DNA from: an uncultured Lachnospiraceae bacterium
GTDB taxonomy: Bacteria; Bacillota; Clostridia; Lachnospirales; Lachnospiraceae
NCBI GenBank assembly: GCA_902778165.1
Contig: CACYWQ010000007.1
Span: forward strand, 1-64,000
Direction: 5' to 3'
DNA: 64,000 nt
A program made the translations under genes and the position numbers. Of the stretch, positions 1 to 8,791 are shown piece after piece. The notes below the pieces were generated by a model. That model saw only the letters and a program-made list of their open reading frames with translations. It did not search any database and was not told the DNA's origin. The stretch's first letter is position 1; every line of letters starts with the position of its first letter.

Positions 1-176
1 AGAAGATTAATACCGAAGCAGTATTCGGCATACACGAAGGTACAAATCGTGTAACAATTAAGCTTGTAGACAAGAATACCAAGGAGACAATCAAGGAGCT
101 TCCGCCTGAGAAGACGCTTGATATGATCGCTAAGGTATGGGAGATGGCTGGAATCTTAGTAGACGAGAAGAGATAA
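1..176 (+). CDS. flaG: FlaG family flagellar protein (C-terminal part, 5' end outside window)
   Basis: The window opens inside a reading frame whose first complete codon is at base 3; it gives 57 residues and stops at TAA 174-176. The visible part has the FlaG pattern: a beta-strand stretch (NRVTIKLVDKNTKE), the P-P-E block (LPPEKTLDMIAK) and a hydrophobic end (AGILVDEKR). FlaG proteins are small accessory flagellar proteins affecting filament formation; the biochemical role is poorly defined. It lies 87 bases upstream of fliD in the same direction, the usual flaG-fliD-fliS order. Identity is fairly sure from fold pattern plus context; the N-terminus cannot be judged. Confidence 0.85.
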   Translation, partial: KINTEAVFGIHEGTNRVTIKLVDKNTKETIKELPPEKTLDMIAKVWEMAGILVDEKR

Positions 177-263
177 GCCTTTGAATGCATGACAAAGGCA
201 GTTTTTTCTTCATCATAAGACAAGGATGTTGATTAAGTAGCAAGGACGCTAAGGAGGTACATT

Positions 264-1793
264 ATGCCGGTAAGATTATCAGGAATGAATTCGGGACTCG
301 ATACGGAAGCTATCGTAGCAGAGTTGGTTAAAGCTAAATCGACTAAGAAAGAGAATCTGGAGAAAGACCAGAAGAAGTTAAGCTGGAAGCAGGACGCTTG
401 GAAGGACCTTAATTCCAAGATATACGGTCTGTATTCTAAGACTCTGTCTGATATGAGATTCTCTTCAAGTTATGCCAAGAAGAAGACTACAGCAAGCAGC
501 AGCGCTATATCTGTAGTTACCGGTTCCGGTGCGCCTGAAACGGTTCAGTCTCTTAAGATGGTATCTATGGCCAAGGCCGCATATCTTACCGGAGGAGAAC
601 TTACCGTTAAGAATGATGAAGGTATGGATGTTAAGGCATCATATAAGGCCACATCAACAATGGCTGAGATGGGCATGACATTTGCTGAAGGTGAGACCAA
701 GAAGATTACCATCAGTGTAGAGGGTAAGGATCCGCTTGATATAGAACTCACCGCCGATACCAAGATCAGTGATGTTGTTAATGAATTAAGTAAGGCCGGC
801 GTTAAGGCCAACTTCGATGAGAAGAATCAGCGCTTCTATGTTGCAGCCGAGGGAATGGGCAAGGATAAGAATTTCGAGATTACATCGGATGATAATGCTG
901 CGCTTAGAACACTCGGACTTGATTACAGTAATGTAAACAATCCGCAGGGTAAGAAACTTAACGGTTCGGATGCCGAAATAGAGCTTAACGGAGAGACATA
1001 TACATCCAATTCCAATACATTTGAGATTAATGGTCTTACCATTACTCTTAACAACATGACATCCGATGAGATCACACTTACGACCTCGCAGGATACAAGC
1101 GGAGTATTTGATACGATCAAGACTTTCCTTAAGGAATACAATACTCTCATCAATGAGATGGATAAGTTATATAATGCGGAGAGCGCAGCCAAGTATAAGA
1201 TGTTATCCGATGATGAGAAGGAAGAGATGAATGAGGATGACGTTAAGGAATGGGAAGACAAGATCAAGTCAGCTCTCCTTCGTAAGGACTCAACACTCGG
1301 TAATGTTTCAAATGCATTAAAGACCATTATGCTTGCAGGAGTAGAGATGTCTGACGGAAGTAAGATGTATCTTAGTGATTTCGGAATCAACACACTCGGA
1401 TATTTCGCAGCTGCAGACAATGAGAAGAGTGCTTATCATATAGACGGAGATAAGGATGATGAGTCTACGTCGGGTAAAGAAGATAAGCTCTCAGCTATGA
1501 TAGCATCAGAACCTGAGAAAGTATCTGAATTCTTCTCACAGCTTGCCAAGAATCTCTACAGCAGACTTGATGAACTGATGGCTCGTACGGATTACAGTTC
1601 AGCCTTCACGGTATACAATGACAAGGCCATGAAGACGGAATATGACGATTACAAGACCAAGATCAGCAAGCAGGAAGAGAAGATCAATACTTGGGAGGAC
1701 TTCTATTATAAGAAGTTTACAAGAATGGAGAAGGCTATGGCCAAGCTCCAGAGCCAGGAATCAGCACTTGGCGGATTATTCGGAAGCAATTAA
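264..1793 (+). CDS. fliD: Flagellar hook-associated protein 2 (filament cap) FliD
   Basis: FliD forms the cap at the tip of the flagellum that folds exported flagellin into the growing filament. The 509-residue protein begins with the typical cap start RLSGMNSGLDTEAIV (about residues 4-18), followed by the FliD_N region to about residue 105, a variable middle, and the FliD_C region from about 235 (NGLTITLNN... FLKEYNTLINEMD) to 490. The C-terminus is predicted coiled coil (KISKQEEKINTWEDFYYKKF). A strong AAGGAGGT site at 251-258 sits 5 bases before ATG 264. It is followed after 38 bases by its chaperone-type partner fliS. Length fits the family. Confidence 0.96.
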   Translation: MPVRLSGMNSGLDTEAIVAELVKAKSTKKENLEKDQKKLSWKQDAWKDLNSKIYGLYSKTLSDMRFSSSYAKKKTTASSSAISVVTGSGAPETVQSLKMVSMAKAAYLTGGELTVKNDEGMDVKASYKATSTMAEMGMTFAEGETKKITISVEGKDPLDIELTADTKISDVVNELSKAGVKANFDEKNQRFYVAAEGMGKDKNFEITSDDNAALRTLGLDYSNVNNPQGKKLNGSDAEIELNGETYTSNSNTFEINGLTITLNNMTSDEITLTTSQDTSGVFDTIKTFLKEYNTLINEMDKLYNAESAAKYKMLSDDEKEEMNEDDVKEWEDKIKSALLRKDSTLGNVSNALKTIMLAGVEMSDGSKMYLSDFGINTLGYFAAADNEKSAYHIDGDKDDESTSGKEDKLSAMIASEPEKVSEFFSQLAKNLYSRLDELMARTDYSSAFTVYNDKAMKTEYDDYKTKISKQEEKINTWEDFYYKKFTRMEKAMAKLQSQESALGGLFGSN

Positions 1794-1831
1794 TTGATAT
1801 AAATACTACAGATACACGGAGGTAAAGCGTT

Positions 1832-2209
1832 ATGGCACTTCCCAATGCATATGCGCAGTACAACAACAGCAAGATCTTAACTGCATCACCGGCAGAACTC
1901 ACACTTATGTTATATGACGGAGCAATTAAGTTCTGCAATATAGCTTTGCTTGGAATAGAGCAGAAGGATATTCAGAAAGCTCACAGCAATATAGTCAGGG
2001 TGCAACGCATAATAGAGGAGTTCCGTTCTACATTGGATCATAAGTATCCGGTTGCGGAGGATTTCGACAGAGTTTATGTGTATCTGTTACAGAGGCTTCT
2101 GGAAGCCAATCTTCATAAGGATCCGGAGATCCTTAATGAAGTACTAACACACCTTCGTTCCATGAGAGATACATGGGTAGAAGTCATGAAGAAGAATAAA
2201 ACTAAATAA
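1832..2209 (+). CDS. fliS: Flagellar export chaperone FliS
   Basis: FliS binds the C-terminal helix of flagellin in the cytosol and prevents premature assembly before export. The 125-residue, mostly helical protein has the family signature near the N-terminus (YNNSKILTASPAELTLMLYDGAIKF, residues 10-34, quoted in two parts: SKILTASPAELTLM and LYDGAIKF) and the expected length. An ACGGAGGT-like site lies a few bases before ATG 1832. It completes flaG-fliD-fliS and is followed by a strong intrinsic terminator, so this flagellar transcript probably ends here. Confidence 0.96.
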   Translation: MALPNAYAQYNNSKILTASPAELTLMLYDGAIKFCNIALLGIEQKDIQKAHSNIVRVQRIIEEFRSTLDHKYPVAEDFDRVYVYLLQRLLEANLHKDPEILNEVLTHLRSMRDTWVEVMKKNKTK

Positions 2210-2218
2210 CAGGCGATT

Positions 2219-2256
2219 AAATAAGGTCCGTGGCGGTTGTCACGGACCTTATTTTG
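2219..2256 (+). terminator. Intrinsic terminator after fliS
   Basis: A perfect 14-bp stem (AAATAAGGTCCGTG at 2219-2232 with CACGGACCTTATTT at 2241-2254) closes an 8-base loop and ends in T residues. The A-rich 5' arm means it could also work on the opposite strand. It separates the flagellar genes from the next transcription unit. Confidence 0.9.
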
Positions 2257-2288
2257 TTGCGTATATTGGTGCGGCAGAGGGCAAAATA

Positions 2289-2297
2289 TGATATACT
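2289..2297 (+). promoter_or_regulatory. Extended -10 promoter candidate for the 2331 gene
   Basis: TGA-TATACT (TG at 2289-2290, hexamer 2292-2297) has the TGN extended -10 form. No good -35 is seen at the normal distance (GTGCGG), which is tolerated for extended -10 promoters. It would start RNA near 2304, about 27 bases before ATG 2331. Confidence 0.5.
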
Positions 2298-2330
2298 GTC
2301 TGTTAAGAACAGTCTCTAAAAGGAGTGCAT

Positions 2331-2804
2331 ATGTTAGATAAATATCTTAAGATTTTGAGCGAGAGTCTTGATAAGAAAGCGGAGTTACTTAAGAGCATAG
2401 AGGACAAGAGCAAGGAACAGAGTGAACTTATAGCGAATATGGCGGAACTTGAGGATATAGATGCCAATATGGATGCCAAGGATGTTCTTATTACCGAGTT
2501 GCTTAAACTTGATGAGGGCTTTGAGGCCATGTATGAGAATATCAAGAGCGAGCTTGGCGATCATAAAGATGAGTATGCGGATGAGATTAAGTCTATTCAA
2601 GGTAAGATAACCAGGGTCATGGAACTCAGTACTTCCATAGAAGCCATAGAAGCAAGAAATAAGACTGAGATGGAGAAGAGATTCAGTATAGAGAGGAAGA
2701 ATCTTCAGGATCAGCGTAAAGTATCGACCGCGGCGTATGATTATTATAAGGTGTCCAACAAGTTGAATGCTATAACGCCGCAGTTTATGGATAAGAAGAA
2801 ATAG
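2331..2804 (+). CDS. Small helical protein, possible flagellar export chaperone (FlgN/FliT-like)
   Basis: A 157-residue, almost wholly alpha-helical, highly charged protein with no signal peptide or membrane segment. The segment VLITELLKLDEGFEAMYENI (about residues 52-71) resembles the helix after the glycine-poor N-terminal coil of FlgN/FliT-type export chaperones, and a gene of this kind is commonly found just after fliS in flagellated Clostridia. That assignment rests on general shape and position, not a diagnostic motif. ATG 2331 is chosen because AGGAG at 2321-2325 is correctly spaced; the in-frame GTG at 2325 overlaps the ribosome binding site. Alternative: an unrelated coiled-coil protein. 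Confidence 0.6.
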   Translation: MLDKYLKILSESLDKKAELLKSIEDKSKEQSELIANMAELEDIDANMDAKDVLITELLKLDEGFEAMYENIKSELGDHKDEYADEIKSIQGKITRVMELSTSIEAIEARNKTEMEKRFSIERKNLQDQRKVSTAAYDYYKVSNKLNAITPQFMDKKK

Positions 2805-2839
2805 GTCAGGGGAACGGGTATACAGCAGGAGGTTACACA

Positions 2840-3748
2840 ATGAAGATTCAACAGTTAAGCGGAGGATTGGCTAATCAGGTATTCCAATATGTATTCTACA
2901 GATGCGGTGAGATGGCCGATAAGTCACATACATGGTATCTGGATGATTCTGCGTATTTCGCAGGCAATGTTCATAACGGATACGAACTTGAGAAGGTGTT
3001 CGGTGTTAAACCGAGATTATTAAGCCAGAGTTTTGAAGCCGACGTATGGAAGGAATATGTTGAATACAGGAAGCGCGGAATAAGCGTTCCCGAGGTAATA
3101 CTTCAGTGCGGTGAGGATATAGTCATGTATGCGGAGACGGATGACTATACCATGACCAATCCGTTCTCGGGTGAGATATACAGAATGACTCCTCCGGGTA
3201 ATTTCTATCCCGATATATTAACCATTAAGGCTGACAATGTGTATTATCACGGCAACTGGGTAGATGAGCACTGGTTTGAACTTCATAAGGATGTATTCCT
3301 AAGTGAACTTCAATTCCCGGAGCTTAAGTCTAAGCAGGCAGTTAAGTATTTGGAAGAGATAGAGAGCGGATACTCGGTAGCTGTGCATATCAGACGCGGC
3401 GACTACCTGGATCTTGGCATTAACCTTGCAACAAACTATTACAAGGAAGCGATAGACAGACTTGAAGTATATCGCAAGGATTATGAATTGTTTGTATTCT
3501 CCGATGATCTGTATTGGTGCAATCAGCACGCCAGCGAACTTGGCTTGCAGCGAGCACCAAAGCTGACATATGTGTCAGGTAATTTCGGCAAGGATAGTTA
3601 CGTAGATCTTCAGCTTATGAGTAAGTGTAAGGGACTTATAATGAGTAACAGCGCATTCTCATATCTTGCGGGGCTTCTTAACAGAGAACTTGATTTCTGT
3701 GCAGGTCCCGATGCGACTGATTTAGGTGGTGGAACAGATGAGATATGA
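2840..3748 (+). CDS. GT11 family glycosyltransferase (alpha-1,2-fucosyltransferase-like)
   Basis: Predicted to transfer L-fucose (or a related sugar) from a GDP-sugar to galactose in an alpha-1,2 linkage. The 302-residue protein opens with the GT11 signature LSGGLANQVFQY (6-17), carries the nucleotide-binding motif HIRRGDY at 183-189, and has the later motif LMSKCKGLIMSNSAFSYLAG near the C-terminus. There is no signal peptide, so it acts in the cytosol. GGAGG lies 6 bases before ATG 2840. The gene overlaps glf by 11 bases, so the two are translationally coupled. Targets could be flagellin, capsule or teichoic-like glycans; the flagellar neighbourhood hints at the first, unproven. Confidence 0.88.
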   Translation: MKIQQLSGGLANQVFQYVFYRCGEMADKSHTWYLDDSAYFAGNVHNGYELEKVFGVKPRLLSQSFEADVWKEYVEYRKRGISVPEVILQCGEDIVMYAETDDYTMTNPFSGEIYRMTPPGNFYPDILTIKADNVYYHGNWVDEHWFELHKDVFLSELQFPELKSKQAVKYLEEIESGYSVAVHIRRGDYLDLGINLATNYYKEAIDRLEVYRKDYELFVFSDDLYWCNQHASELGLQRAPKLTYVSGNFGKDSYVDLQLMSKCKGLIMSNSAFSYLAGLLNRELDFCAGPDATDLGGGTDEI

Positions 3749-4886
3749 TTATCTTATTGTAGGCGCCGGTTTATATGGAGCCGTATTTGCATCCGAGGTT
3801 AAGAAGGCCGGATATAGGAGTCTGGTCATAGACAGAAGAGATCATATAGGTGGCAATATATATACGAAAGAGATGAACGGAGTCAATGTGCATGTGTACG
3901 GAGCACATATATTCCATACAAGTAATAAGAGGGTATGGGATTATGTGAATGAGTATGCACAGTTTAATAACTACGTCAATTCTCCGGTAGCAAGATATAA
4001 GGATGAATTATATAATCTTCCCTTTAACATGAATACGTTTCATGAATTGTGGGGAGTCAGAACACCCCAAGAGGCTAAGAATAAGCTTGATGAGCAGATT
4101 GGCACAGCGCGTGAAGCGTTAGGCGATAGTGAGCCTGCTAATTTGGAACAGCAGGCTTTAAGTCTTGTGGGCAGAGATGTATATGAGAAGCTTATTAAGG
4201 GCTATACCGAGAAGCAGTGGGGCAGAGACTGCAAGGATCTTCCTGCTTTTATCATTAAGAGACTTCCCGTAAGATTTACTTATAATAATAATTATTTCAA
4301 TGATATCTATCAGGGAATTCCGATTGGCGGATACACGGGTATTATATCAAGACTTCTTGAGGGAACAGATGTCAGGCTTAATTGTTCGTTTGAGGAGTAT
4401 ATGAAATCAAATGAGGCGAAAGGGTCAGAAGCGGATATTTTTGACAAGATAGTCTATACGGGCATGATAGATGAGTATTTTGGATACAGTCTGGGGGCTT
4501 TGGAATACAGAACGCTTAAGTTTGAGACAGAGACGCTTAAGGATGTGAATAATTTCCAGGGCAATGCCGTTGTTAATTATACGGAGAGGGAGATTCCCTT
4601 TACCAGAGTGATCGAACATAAGCATTTTGAACATATACTTGATGCGGAGAGTATTCCGGATACGGTTATAACCAGGGAATATCCTAAGGAATACGAAGCG
4701 GGAGATGAGCCGTATTATCCCGTAAATGATGAACGAAATGCCGCACTGTATGAGAAATACAGAGAACTGGCTAACAAACAGAAGAATGTCATATTCGGTG
4801 GACGTCTCGGTCAGTATAAGTATTATGATATGGATAAAGTAATCGAGGCGGCGCTTGATGCGGCAGCAGCCGAGGTACAAAGATAA
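3738..4886 (+). CDS. glf: UDP-galactopyranose mutase
   Basis: Converts UDP-galactopyranose to UDP-galactofuranose using reduced FAD, supplying Galf for surface glycans. The 382-residue protein starts with the Rossmann FAD motif YLIVGAGLYGAVFA (residues 4-17), then the family motif GAHIFHTSNKRVW (about 60-72), and the substrate-loop region YTEKQWGRD and R-V-Y type tail positions expected of Glf. ATG 3738 gives the typical family N-terminus; a GTG at 3726 would add four residues. It overlaps the GT11 gene, which argues for a joint role in glycan synthesis. Next gene follows after 8 bases. Confidence 0.95.
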   Translation: MRYDYLIVGAGLYGAVFASEVKKAGYRSLVIDRRDHIGGNIYTKEMNGVNVHVYGAHIFHTSNKRVWDYVNEYAQFNNYVNSPVARYKDELYNLPFNMNTFHELWGVRTPQEAKNKLDEQIGTAREALGDSEPANLEQQALSLVGRDVYEKLIKGYTEKQWGRDCKDLPAFIIKRLPVRFTYNNNYFNDIYQGIPIGGYTGIISRLLEGTDVRLNCSFEEYMKSNEAKGSEADIFDKIVYTGMIDEYFGYSLGALEYRTLKFETETLKDVNNFQGNAVVNYTEREIPFTRVIEHKHFEHILDAESIPDTVITREYPKEYEAGDEPYYPVNDERNAALYEKYRELANKQKNVIFGGRLGQYKYYDMDKVIEAALDAAAAEVQR

Positions 4887-4894
4887 GAGGTATT

Positions 4895-7045
4895 ATGTTA
4901 ACCAATAGGGAGCCTGTGTCGTCGGCACAGAATTCAGATAAGTTAAGCGGATTTGGAAGTCAGCATGTCAATTTCGTTCCGATGGACATGATAGGCGGCT
5001 ATGAAGTCAGACCCGGATTCTATGAGATCAACGGTGCAACCGTAATTCCGGGCGGTATTAATTTCACTATTCATTCAAATCAGGCGACGGGTTGCGAATT
5101 GCTGCTGTTTAAACGTAAAGCGGTGGATCCCTTCGCTGTCATTCCTTTCCCGGACAATTACAGAATAGGTAATTGCTACTCCATTATCGTCTTCGGCTTA
5201 GAGCAGGAGAATCTGGAGTATGCATACAGAATGGACGGACCTTATGACGAAAGAAGAGGTCTGTTATTTGATAAAGAGAATATACTCTTGGATCCTTATG
5301 CCAAGGCCGTTGCCGGTCTTCGTGAGTGGGGACTTGAAGGAACGGCGCCTGAGTATTCCGGATACAGAGGTAGGGTCGTAAGAGATGATTTCGACTGGGG
5401 CGATACCAAGCAGTTACATACTCCGATAGAGGATGTCATTATATATGAGATGCATGTCAGAGGATTTACTAAGGATTCATCATCGGGAGTTGATTACCCC
5501 GGAACCTTTGACGGAATCAGACAGAAGATTCCGTATCTTAAGGAGCTTGGAATTACGGCGGTTGAACTCATGCCGATATTTGAGTTTGATGAGATGCATG
5601 ATGCCAGAGAATATAACGGCAATCAACTCCTTGATTACTGGGGTTATAATACGGTCAATTATTTTTCACCCAATACCGCATACAGTTCCAAGCCCGAGTA
5701 TAACAGAGAAGGTAACGAACTTAAGAGATTGATTAAGCTACTGAAAGAGAACGGGATTGAAGTATACTTAGACGTTGTGTTTAATCATACCGCTGAGGGA
5801 AATGAGCACGGACCGATATTCTCGTTTAAGGGAATGGATAACAACATATACTATATGTTGACTCCGGACGGATATTATTATAATTTCTCGGGCTGCGGCA
5901 ATACGCTTAACTGTAATCATCCGATCGTAAGACAGTTCATCTTAGACTGCTTAAGGCACTGGGTAATCGCTTATCGTATAGACGGGTTCAGATTTGACCT
6001 TGCATCAATACTTGGTCGTAACGAAGACGGCGCACCGCTTAGTAAGCCTCCGCTTCTTGAACTTCTGGCATTCGACCCGATTCTGGGTGATGTCAAACTA
6101 ATCGCCGAGGCATGGGATGCCGGCGGAATGTATCAGGTTGGAAGTTTCCCGTCATGGAACCGTTGGATGGAGTGGAACGGTAAGTATCGAGATGATGTGC
6201 GTTCATTCCTTAAGGGTGATGATCATATGGAGGCGGCAGCAGCCAATCGAATCTCGGGTTCTCCGGATATATACGGTGGCAATACAAGAGGTCATTTCGC
6301 GTCGGTTAATTTCATAACCTGTCATGACGGCTTCACCATGAACGACCTCTATACTTATAACTATAAACATAATGAAGATAACGGTTGGAACAATACCGAC
6401 GGATCGAATGACAACTACAGCTGGAATTGCGGATTCGAAGGTGAGACGGATGATGAGACCGTATTGGCGTTAAGACGCAGGCTTATAAGGAACGCCTTCG
6501 TTACACTGATGTTAAGTCGCGGCATTCCCATGTTCCTTGCCGGAGATGAATTCGGTAATACACAATTTGGTAATAACAATGCATATTGTCAGGATAACCT
6601 GATATCATGGCTTGACTGGAACAGGCTTAAGAAGAATCATGAGCTGTTTACATTTGCCCAGTATATGATATGGTACCGCAAGCAGCACAGAGTCATCCGT
6701 ATAGATACCGAGAAATGTTCGATGAACTATCCTTGTATCAGCCAGCACGGATTACAGCCTTTCTGGGCGGACTATAACGGCGGACATCATTATGTGGGCA
6801 TAATGTATGCCGGCAAGAATAAAGCGGGCAAGGATGAACTTGTATATGTAGCCATCAATTCATATTGGCATGAGCAGACGGTTACACTTCCGGCGGCTCC
6901 GGATGGAATGCATTTCTATCTTATGATAGATACTTACAGGGAAATGAGCATTGTACAGGATAAGGTGGAACTCGGAGGATCGTTCACCATTCCGCCACGA
7001 ACAGTATATGTACTTGAGGCATTCCCGGTACTCGGAGATGTATAA
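4895..7045 (+). CDS. glgX: Glycogen debranching enzyme GlgX / isoamylase-type GH13 protein
   Basis: Hydrolyses alpha-1,6 branch points in glycogen or limit dextrins. The 716-residue protein has an N-terminal CBM48-like beta domain (about 40-140) and a GH13 barrel: region I LDVVFNHT, region II DGFRFDLAS (nucleophile Asp near 367), region III AEAWD (acid/base Glu near 405) and region IV TCHDG (Asp near 478), followed by a C-terminal beta domain. No signal peptide, so it is cytosolic and probably acts on storage glycogen. It is 8 bases after glf and may be cotranscribed, although the functions look unrelated. Pullulanase-like activity cannot be excluded. Confidence 0.93.
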   Translation: MLTNREPVSSAQNSDKLSGFGSQHVNFVPMDMIGGYEVRPGFYEINGATVIPGGINFTIHSNQATGCELLLFKRKAVDPFAVIPFPDNYRIGNCYSIIVFGLEQENLEYAYRMDGPYDERRGLLFDKENILLDPYAKAVAGLREWGLEGTAPEYSGYRGRVVRDDFDWGDTKQLHTPIEDVIIYEMHVRGFTKDSSSGVDYPGTFDGIRQKIPYLKELGITAVELMPIFEFDEMHDAREYNGNQLLDYWGYNTVNYFSPNTAYSSKPEYNREGNELKRLIKLLKENGIEVYLDVVFNHTAEGNEHGPIFSFKGMDNNIYYMLTPDGYYYNFSGCGNTLNCNHPIVRQFILDCLRHWVIAYRIDGFRFDLASILGRNEDGAPLSKPPLLELLAFDPILGDVKLIAEAWDAGGMYQVGSFPSWNRWMEWNGKYRDDVRSFLKGDDHMEAAAANRISGSPDIYGGNTRGHFASVNFITCHDGFTMNDLYTYNYKHNEDNGWNNTDGSNDNYSWNCGFEGETDDETVLALRRRLIRNAFVTLMLSRGIPMFLAGDEFGNTQFGNNNAYCQDNLISWLDWNRLKKNHELFTFAQYMIWYRKQHRVIRIDTEKCSMNYPCISQHGLQPFWADYNGGHHYVGIMYAGKNKAGKDELVYVAINSYWHEQTVTLPAAPDGMHFYLMIDTYREMSIVQDKVELGGSFTIPPRTVYVLEAFPVLGDV

Positions 7046-7116
7046 ATTGTATCAATTGTGCAAATTGACCGCAATTGAGGAACTTTTGGAAATTCGCTGT
7101 TTTTACGGTAAAAGTG

Positions 7117-7146
7117 TTGACAGCCTTGACTTCTAAGTGATAGAGT
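7117..7146 (+). promoter_or_regulatory. Promoter candidate for the second FliD-like gene
   Basis: TTGACA at 7117-7122 is followed after 18 bases by TAGAGT at 7141-7146. It would start RNA around 7153, exactly where a long inverted repeat begins. The -35 is perfect, the -10 is weak. A TATAAT at 7157-7162 has no matching -35. Confidence 0.45.
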
Positions 7147-7151
7147 AAGAT

Positions 7152-7217
7152 TGTACTATAATGTATTATACCCTAGGTGTAGTGTCTGAGTCTTTAGATT
7201 AAGCGGATTATAGTACA
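7152..7217 (+). other. Perfect 11-bp inverted repeat, possible 5'-terminal RNA hairpin
   Basis: TGTACTATAAT at 7152-7162 is repeated as its exact reverse complement ATTATAGTACA at 7207-7217, enclosing 44 bases. Placed right after the predicted start site, it would cap the leader RNA of the gene at 7316. It matches no RNA family known to me; it could be a regulatory leader or an operator pair. Confidence 0.5.
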
Positions 7218-7315
7218 TATCAGAGAGAATATGTTTACAGAGTATAGAATGACTATTACTCTTGCTCATACAAGGATGGTATGACTCTAATCATGGAAGA
7301 AAGGAGGAGCAGGGT

Positions 7316-8680
7316 ATGGCATATTCGGCAGCACTTAATACTGTATATAACCAGTATCTAACTACATATGCACCTAAGAAGAGCGATACCCGTTACGACA
7401 CTCATAAGCGTAGCGAGCTTAAGGGTATCACCAATTCCATGGTGCGAGTCAATAAGGACGCTCCTCTGTATAAGTTGGAGTCTTCGCCTGAATCCCGTGA
7501 ATTTATAATAGGTCTTAAGGAAGAGTCAAGAATCTTCCAGAATACGATTATGTCTTCTGTCGGCAGTAATGAAGGCGGAGATATTGACGGTAAGATCGCA
7601 TATTCTTCTGATGAAAGTATTGCTTCGGCTAAGTATGTCGGTGAGGATAATGCTTCATTAATGGTTGAGCAGGAAGTGGATGCTGACGGTACCGTAAGCT
7701 ATGTTAATAAGGAAGTTCCCGAATATAAGATAGAAGTACAGTCTCTTGCATCTGCTCAGGTCAATATGGGTAAGTATCTTCCGATGAATGAACTCGGTAT
7801 AGAGCCCGGCGACTACAGTTTTGACATGACTGTTAACGGACAGGGTTATGAGTTCCAGTATACTATAAGAGAAGATGACACCAATTTCGATATACAGAAC
7901 AGATTAAGCAGATTGATCAATAATTCCGGCATACACCTCACATCAACGGTGGAAGAAGATGGAGAAGGTAATGCTTCGCTTCGTATTGAGTCTGCCCAGG
8001 TAGGTATTCATTTCGGTGAGAACAGCCGCGTATTTAATATATCAGACCCTGCAGACAGAGAGACAGGTTCCGGTTCTGTTAAGTATTTCGGAATTGATTA
8101 TGTTGCAAGAGAAGCATCGAATGCACACTTTACCGTTAACGGTATTGAGGCATCGGCTTCATCGAATACCTTCATATTAGAGAAGAACTATGAAGTGACT
8201 CTTAACGGTGTCAGCCCTGAGGAAGGCATAGGCGCTACAATAGGCGTTAAGCCCGATACGGAAGCTGCGGTTGAGAATATAAGTAATCTTATCGGCGGAT
8301 ACAATCAGTTCATGGAGAAGATGGCAGCGTATAAAGATACGATGTCAAGAAGCAATGCTCTTATGGGTGAGATGTACGGAATAGCAGGCTTATACAGCAA
8401 GGATATGAGCGAGATGGGTATCACCCTTGATGATGAAGGTATCATGAGCATAGACAGGGATAAGTTAAGCAAGGCCATTGTATCTGATGATGCGGCAGGC
8501 AAGGTTAATATGCTTAAGGAATTCTCTAACGCCATGATGCGTAAGTCAAGACAGGTATCCCTTAATCCTGTTTCTTATATTAACAAGACGGTAGTTGAAT
8601 ATAAGAACCCCGGCAAGACATTCTCCAATCCATATACGGCAAGTGCATATGCCGGTCTTATGTTTAATTCATATTGCTAA
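7316..8680 (+). CDS. FliD-like protein without the canonical cap N-terminus
   Basis: A 454-residue protein related to the flagellar cap protein but not a normal FliD. Visible FliD-type blocks: YKIEVQSLASAQVN (FliD_N-like strand, about 137-150), HFTVNGIEASASSNTF (start of FliD_C, about 264-280), ENISNLIGGYNQFMEKM, and MGITLDDEGIMSIDRDKLSKAI (about 366-387). The usual start (R-I/L-S-G-...-GLDT) is missing and is replaced by about 130 residues beginning MAYSAALNTVYNQY; the C-terminal coiled coil is also absent. ATG 7316 is chosen because of the strong AAGGAGGA at 7301-7308. It has its own promoter and leader. Function unknown: an alternative cap, hook-junction or secreted adhesive protein are options. 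Confidence 0.75.
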   Translation: MAYSAALNTVYNQYLTTYAPKKSDTRYDTHKRSELKGITNSMVRVNKDAPLYKLESSPESREFIIGLKEESRIFQNTIMSSVGSNEGGDIDGKIAYSSDESIASAKYVGEDNASLMVEQEVDADGTVSYVNKEVPEYKIEVQSLASAQVNMGKYLPMNELGIEPGDYSFDMTVNGQGYEFQYTIREDDTNFDIQNRLSRLINNSGIHLTSTVEEDGEGNASLRIESAQVGIHFGENSRVFNISDPADRETGSGSVKYFGIDYVAREASNAHFTVNGIEASASSNTFILEKNYEVTLNGVSPEEGIGATIGVKPDTEAAVENISNLIGGYNQFMEKMAAYKDTMSRSNALMGEMYGIAGLYSKDMSEMGITLDDEGIMSIDRDKLSKAIVSDDAAGKVNMLKEFSNAMMRKSRQVSLNPVSYINKTVVEYKNPGKTFSNPYTASAYAGLMFNSYC

Positions 8681-8732
8681 ACAAGGCCTTAAATAGCGAC
8701 TTTAGATAAGTTAAAAATAATAAAAAAAGATG

Positions 8733-8761
8733 TTGACGAGTAGTTTGACACTGTGTTATAT
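8733..8761 (+). promoter_or_regulatory. Promoter of rpmG-secE-nusG-rplK-rplA
   Basis: TTGACG at 8733-8738 and TTATAT at 8756-8761 with 17-base spacing. A second TTGACA at 8744 has no good -10. RNA would begin near 8768. Confidence 0.7.
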
Positions 8762-8770
8762 TGTTCTAAC

Positions 8771-8791
8771 GAGGCGTAACGTCTTTTTTTT
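8771..8791 (+). terminator. Short hairpin with long T-tract just after the rpmG promoter (possible early attenuator)
   Basis: GAGGCG (8771-8776) can pair with CGTCTT (8780-8785) around a TAA loop and is followed by an unbroken T run to 8791. The stem is only 6 bp with two G-U pairs, so termination may be partial. Because it starts only a few bases after the predicted +1, it would release a very short RNA; it may instead be an initial-transcribed-region pausing or slippage element. Confidence 0.35.

Noticed and set aside
7157-7162. TATAAT as the -10 of the FliD-like gene
   Set aside because: No -35 at the right distance, and it is part of an 11-bp inverted repeat.
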